A stretch of 64,000 nt of DNA from Verrucomicrobium sp. BvORR034. Lineage in GTDB: Bacteria > Verrucomicrobiota > Verrucomicrobiia > Verrucomicrobiales > Verrucomicrobiaceae. The number at the start of each line of letters is the position of its first letter. Position 1 is the first letter of the stretch. Below, one piece after another: positions 61,854-64,000 of the stretch. The position numbers were made by a program, and so were the translations under genes. Below the pieces are notes generated by a model that saw only the letters and a list, made by a program, of their open reading frames with translations, had not been told where the DNA came from and ran no database searches. The stretch covers positions 62,001-126,000 of the forward strand of contig NZ_BATQ01000133.1 of assembly GCF_000739635.1 (NCBI RefSeq), in the 5' to 3' direction.

Positions 61854-64000
61854 TCAATCGAGCAGAGCTTTGATTTCACCATTTGCCGCCACAAGCCGTC
61901 TTGCCAGCAGGCGCAGAAGGAACTGCTGGAAGGCTGCGGCGATCTCAGGCACCTCAAGCTGAATCTGTCGCAGGGACTCTGCGGTAAGGCGATAGACCCG
62001 GCTGTCCAGATCAGCCACGACAGCGGCAGACCGTGGCGTCCCCAGGATCAAGCCCATCTCTCCCACCACCGTGCCCGCGCCCATGGAACGAAGTCGCTTC
62101 TGTTGCCCGTTGGCCAGCTCCACCGTCACGGAGATCCGCCCTCGTTCCACAAAGAAGAGACTCGTGGAGGCCTCCCCTTCCCGGCACAGGTAGGTGCCAG
62201 CCGTGACATCCAGACGCTCCAGGTACTCGACGAACGCCCGCGCCATGGTGTTGCTGCCGAACTGCTGGTTCACAAGGTCCAGCAGGCCGTTGTACTGGGT
62301 CCGTTCCCGGTCGGCATTTTCGAGGAGTTGATCCTCACACCACTCCAGCGCCCGGTCCACATCGTGAAACGTTCGGGTCCGTTCACTGCCATTGGATTCC
62401 CCATGCAACTTGTCAGCGAGAGATGCCGGCACCCGGGAGAAGAGGATCACCGAGTCCTGCTGACGGGCGATCTGCCGCATCTTGGCAAAGCTGAGTACCG
62501 ACGAGGAATCCATCCCGCTAACCCGGGCAAAATCGAGGATGAGGAACTTCGCCGCCGCCTTCCCGTCGCTGCCGCGGATTTGCCGCCGGGCATCCTCAAC
62601 GAGCCGGTTGGCCGTGCCAAAGAAGAGGTAGCCATGCAACCAGAAGATCTGAATCTCCCGCCCGTGCTCCTGCAGATAGCGCTCCGCCGCTGGTGACCGT
62701 TCCACATTGCTGCGGTGTTGGGAACCCGTGAGGGCGTGCTTCACCACATTGATCCGGCTGTAGTTCACCGCAAAGGAGATGGCCGCGATCACCACGCCCA
62801 GCAACATGCCTGGCAGGAAACCAAAGCTCGCCACGGCCAGGAGAATGACCACCACGATTCCATAGTCCACCCGAGAAAGACGGCTCCAGTTGAGAATTAG
62901 CCACTCATGCAGGAGGCTCAGACCGAGATAGAGCAACAGCCCACCCAACAGGGGCTTGGGGGTGTAGGAGAGAAGAGGCCACTGAAAAGCCAGCACAGCG
63001 GCGCAGACCAGGGCCACGAGCACCCCTGCCAGCCGCGTGCGGGCACCAGCCTGGTAGTTCAGGAGAGTGCGGTTGATGGAGAGGCACCCTGCCATACCGC
63101 CAGCCATGCCAGAGAGCAGGTTGCCCCAGCCGTTTACCTGCAGTTCCAGATCCAGATTGGCATCCTGGCGAGTTTTCAGTTCCAGCCCCGTCGCTGAGAG
63201 GAGGATGGTGATGGCCATTACCATTGCCAGAGCGACGAAGTTCCCCCCTTGGGAGAGAATCAGGGCCCCCAGGCTGGGATCCAGTTGCAACTGCTGCCAG
63301 GGCTCCCAAAAGGAAACCGGGACCGGCATGTCAAAAAACCACCCCAGATCCCGGGCTTGCGACACACCCACCCCACTGCCCAATGCGACAGCGTAGGCCA
63401 CCCCCACCCCACAGATCACCAGCAGCGGCAGCGTCAAATAGTGAGAAATCAGGCGCGTCGCCACCAACACAACCAGCGCATAGCCCAGACCCACCAGCCA
63501 AATGGGAGTGGACGGCCCATTCATAAGAGCCGCCATCGGTTGCGCCATCAGGGCCTGCCCTGTCATCACCTTGTAAGCCCCCGTCACCAGTAGCCAGCCC
63601 GTGCCTGCCAGGAAGCCGCCCACGGCGGGATACGGAATGAAGCGAATGAAGCGACTGGCCTTGAAACGCCCCAGGAGAAAGAGAATGACGCCGGTGCTCA
63701 GGCCGCTGGTCATCACCGTCAGCCACAGCGCCGTCATTGGGTTGGTTCCTCCAACCTTGGCCGCCACAGCCGAAACCGCCACCGCAAGGATGGCAGCGGC
63801 CCGGGTATCCGGCCCCGCCACGGCAAACGGCAGCGAACTCCGCCACGCCACCGCCAGACCCAGCACGACTGCCGTCACCAGGGAACTCACCATCCCATAG
63901 CTCAGCCACGGTGTGAGGTTCCCGGAATAAACAAGCGCTGCGCACGAGATGCTGTAAACCAGTCCCACCAGGGAGGTGACAAACCCGGCCAGAAACTCTG
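61854..64000 (-). CDS. SulP-type anion transporter with STAS and cyclic-nucleotide domains (partial)
   Basis: The reading frame is still open at the window edge (EFLAGFVTSLVGLVYSISCA), so the N terminus lies outside. Visible are the SulP/SLC26 membrane part (AVAGPDTRAAAILAVAVS, GNFVALAMVMAITILLSATG and GMAGCLSINRTLLNYQAGAR), the STAS domain (IQIFWLHGYLFFGTANRLVE; LDFARVSGMDSSSVLSF) and a C-terminal Crp-like cNMP domain (GTYLCREGEASTSLFFVERG, VVGEMGLILGTPRSAAV). A SulP-STAS-cNMP fusion suggests ligand-controlled anion transport; the anion is not evident. Confidence 0.9.
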   Translation of the reverse strand, partial: EFLAGFVTSLVGLVYSISCAALVYSGNLTPWLSYGMVSSLVTAVVLGLAVAWRSSLPFAVAGPDTRAAAILAVAVSAVAAKVGGTNPMTALWLTVMTSGLSTGVILFLLGRFKASRFIRFIPYPAVGGFLAGTGWLLVTGAYKVMTGQALMAQPMAALMNGPSTPIWLVGLGYALVVLVATRLISHYLTLPLLVICGVGVAYAVALGSGVGVSQARDLGWFFDMPVPVSFWEPWQQLQLDPSLGALILSQGGNFVALAMVMAITILLSATGLELKTRQDANLDLELQVNGWGNLLSGMAGGMAGCLSINRTLLNYQAGARTRLAGVLVALVCAAVLAFQWPLLSYTPKPLLGGLLLYLGLSLLHEWLILNWSRLSRVDYGIVVVILLAVASFGFLPGMLLGVVIAAISFAVNYSRINVVKHALTGSQHRSNVERSPAAERYLQEHGREIQIFWLHGYLFFGTANRLVEDARRQIRGSDGKAAAKFLILDFARVSGMDSSSVLSFAKMRQIARQQDSVILFSRVPASLADKLHGESNGSERTRTFHDVDRALEWCEDQLLENADRERTQYNGLLDLVNQQFGSNTMARAFVEYLERLDVTAGTYLCREGEASTSLFFVERGRISVTVELANGQQKRLRSMGAGTVVGEMGLILGTPRSAAVVADLDSRVYRLTAESLRQIQLEVPEIAAAFQQFLLRLLARRLVAANGEIKALLD

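Overview
The window looks like a chromosomal segment of a GC-rich verrucomicrobial bacterium, probably in the Verrucomicrobium/Prosthecobacter/Roseimicrobium neighbourhood. This is inferred from gene content: a Tat-type DUF1501 protein, a DUF1080 protein, Gfo/Idh/MocA oxidoreductase and nucleoside-hydrolase genes, a type III-secretion-like secretin, and many hairpin repeats between genes. No rRNA, tRNA, CRISPR array, phage or replication origin was recognised.

Layout. 0.1-12 kb is mostly housekeeping: phosphoenolpyruvate carboxylase (ppc) with an 8-bp tandem repeat at its 3' end, a DUF971 protein, a POTRA-like secreted protein, a conserved unknown, a lone cyclic-nucleotide-binding domain, prmC, murA, a sugar isomerase-like protein, a GtrA-type membrane protein and a FabF-like ketosynthase. 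12-21.3 kb is an accessory tract of about fifteen small same-strand genes (VOC, GFA, DUF2200, YqeY, DUF3592, hexapeptide acetyltransferase, unknown membrane and exported proteins). It is sprinkled with IS debris: an ISL3-like transposase tail, an IS5-like MITE with terminal inverted repeats, a solo IS end, and a 2'-5' RNA ligase-like gene stopped by one in-frame TGA. 21.3-24.3 kb is a BlaI/M56 pair in which the M56 protease is fused to secretin-like modules. 24.4-36 kb holds DUF1501, RNase R, DUF1080, nucleoside hydrolase, oxidoreductase, esterase and two PLP trans-sulfuration enzymes.

36.4-46.7 kb is a complete-looking urea utilisation cluster, urtBCDE-ureJ-ureABC-ureEFGD. It combines urea ABC importer, nickel permease, urease and urease maturation proteins, lacks urtA locally, and has a possible sigma-54 promoter in front. 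46.7-49.5 kb is rich in repeats and carries a cupin, an OxyR-type regulator and, divergent from it, a gene for only the C-terminal catalase-related domain. 49.5-53.8 kb is a minus-strand run purH-pdxJ-acpS-mgtE. 54.1-57.6 kb encodes an orphan SctC-like secretin and a Cys-rich lipoprotein. 57.8-64 kb has two tandem Kup potassium transporters and a SulP-STAS-cNMP transporter that runs off the window.

The most unusual signal is a set of intergenic elements built from short hairpins, typically 5-8 bp stems around a 3-4 nt loop. Between copies the stem sequence changes on both arms while pairing is kept. Two copies (47216-47319 and 49384-49487) have the same 104-bp length and the same hairpin positions, yet differ in stem sequence.
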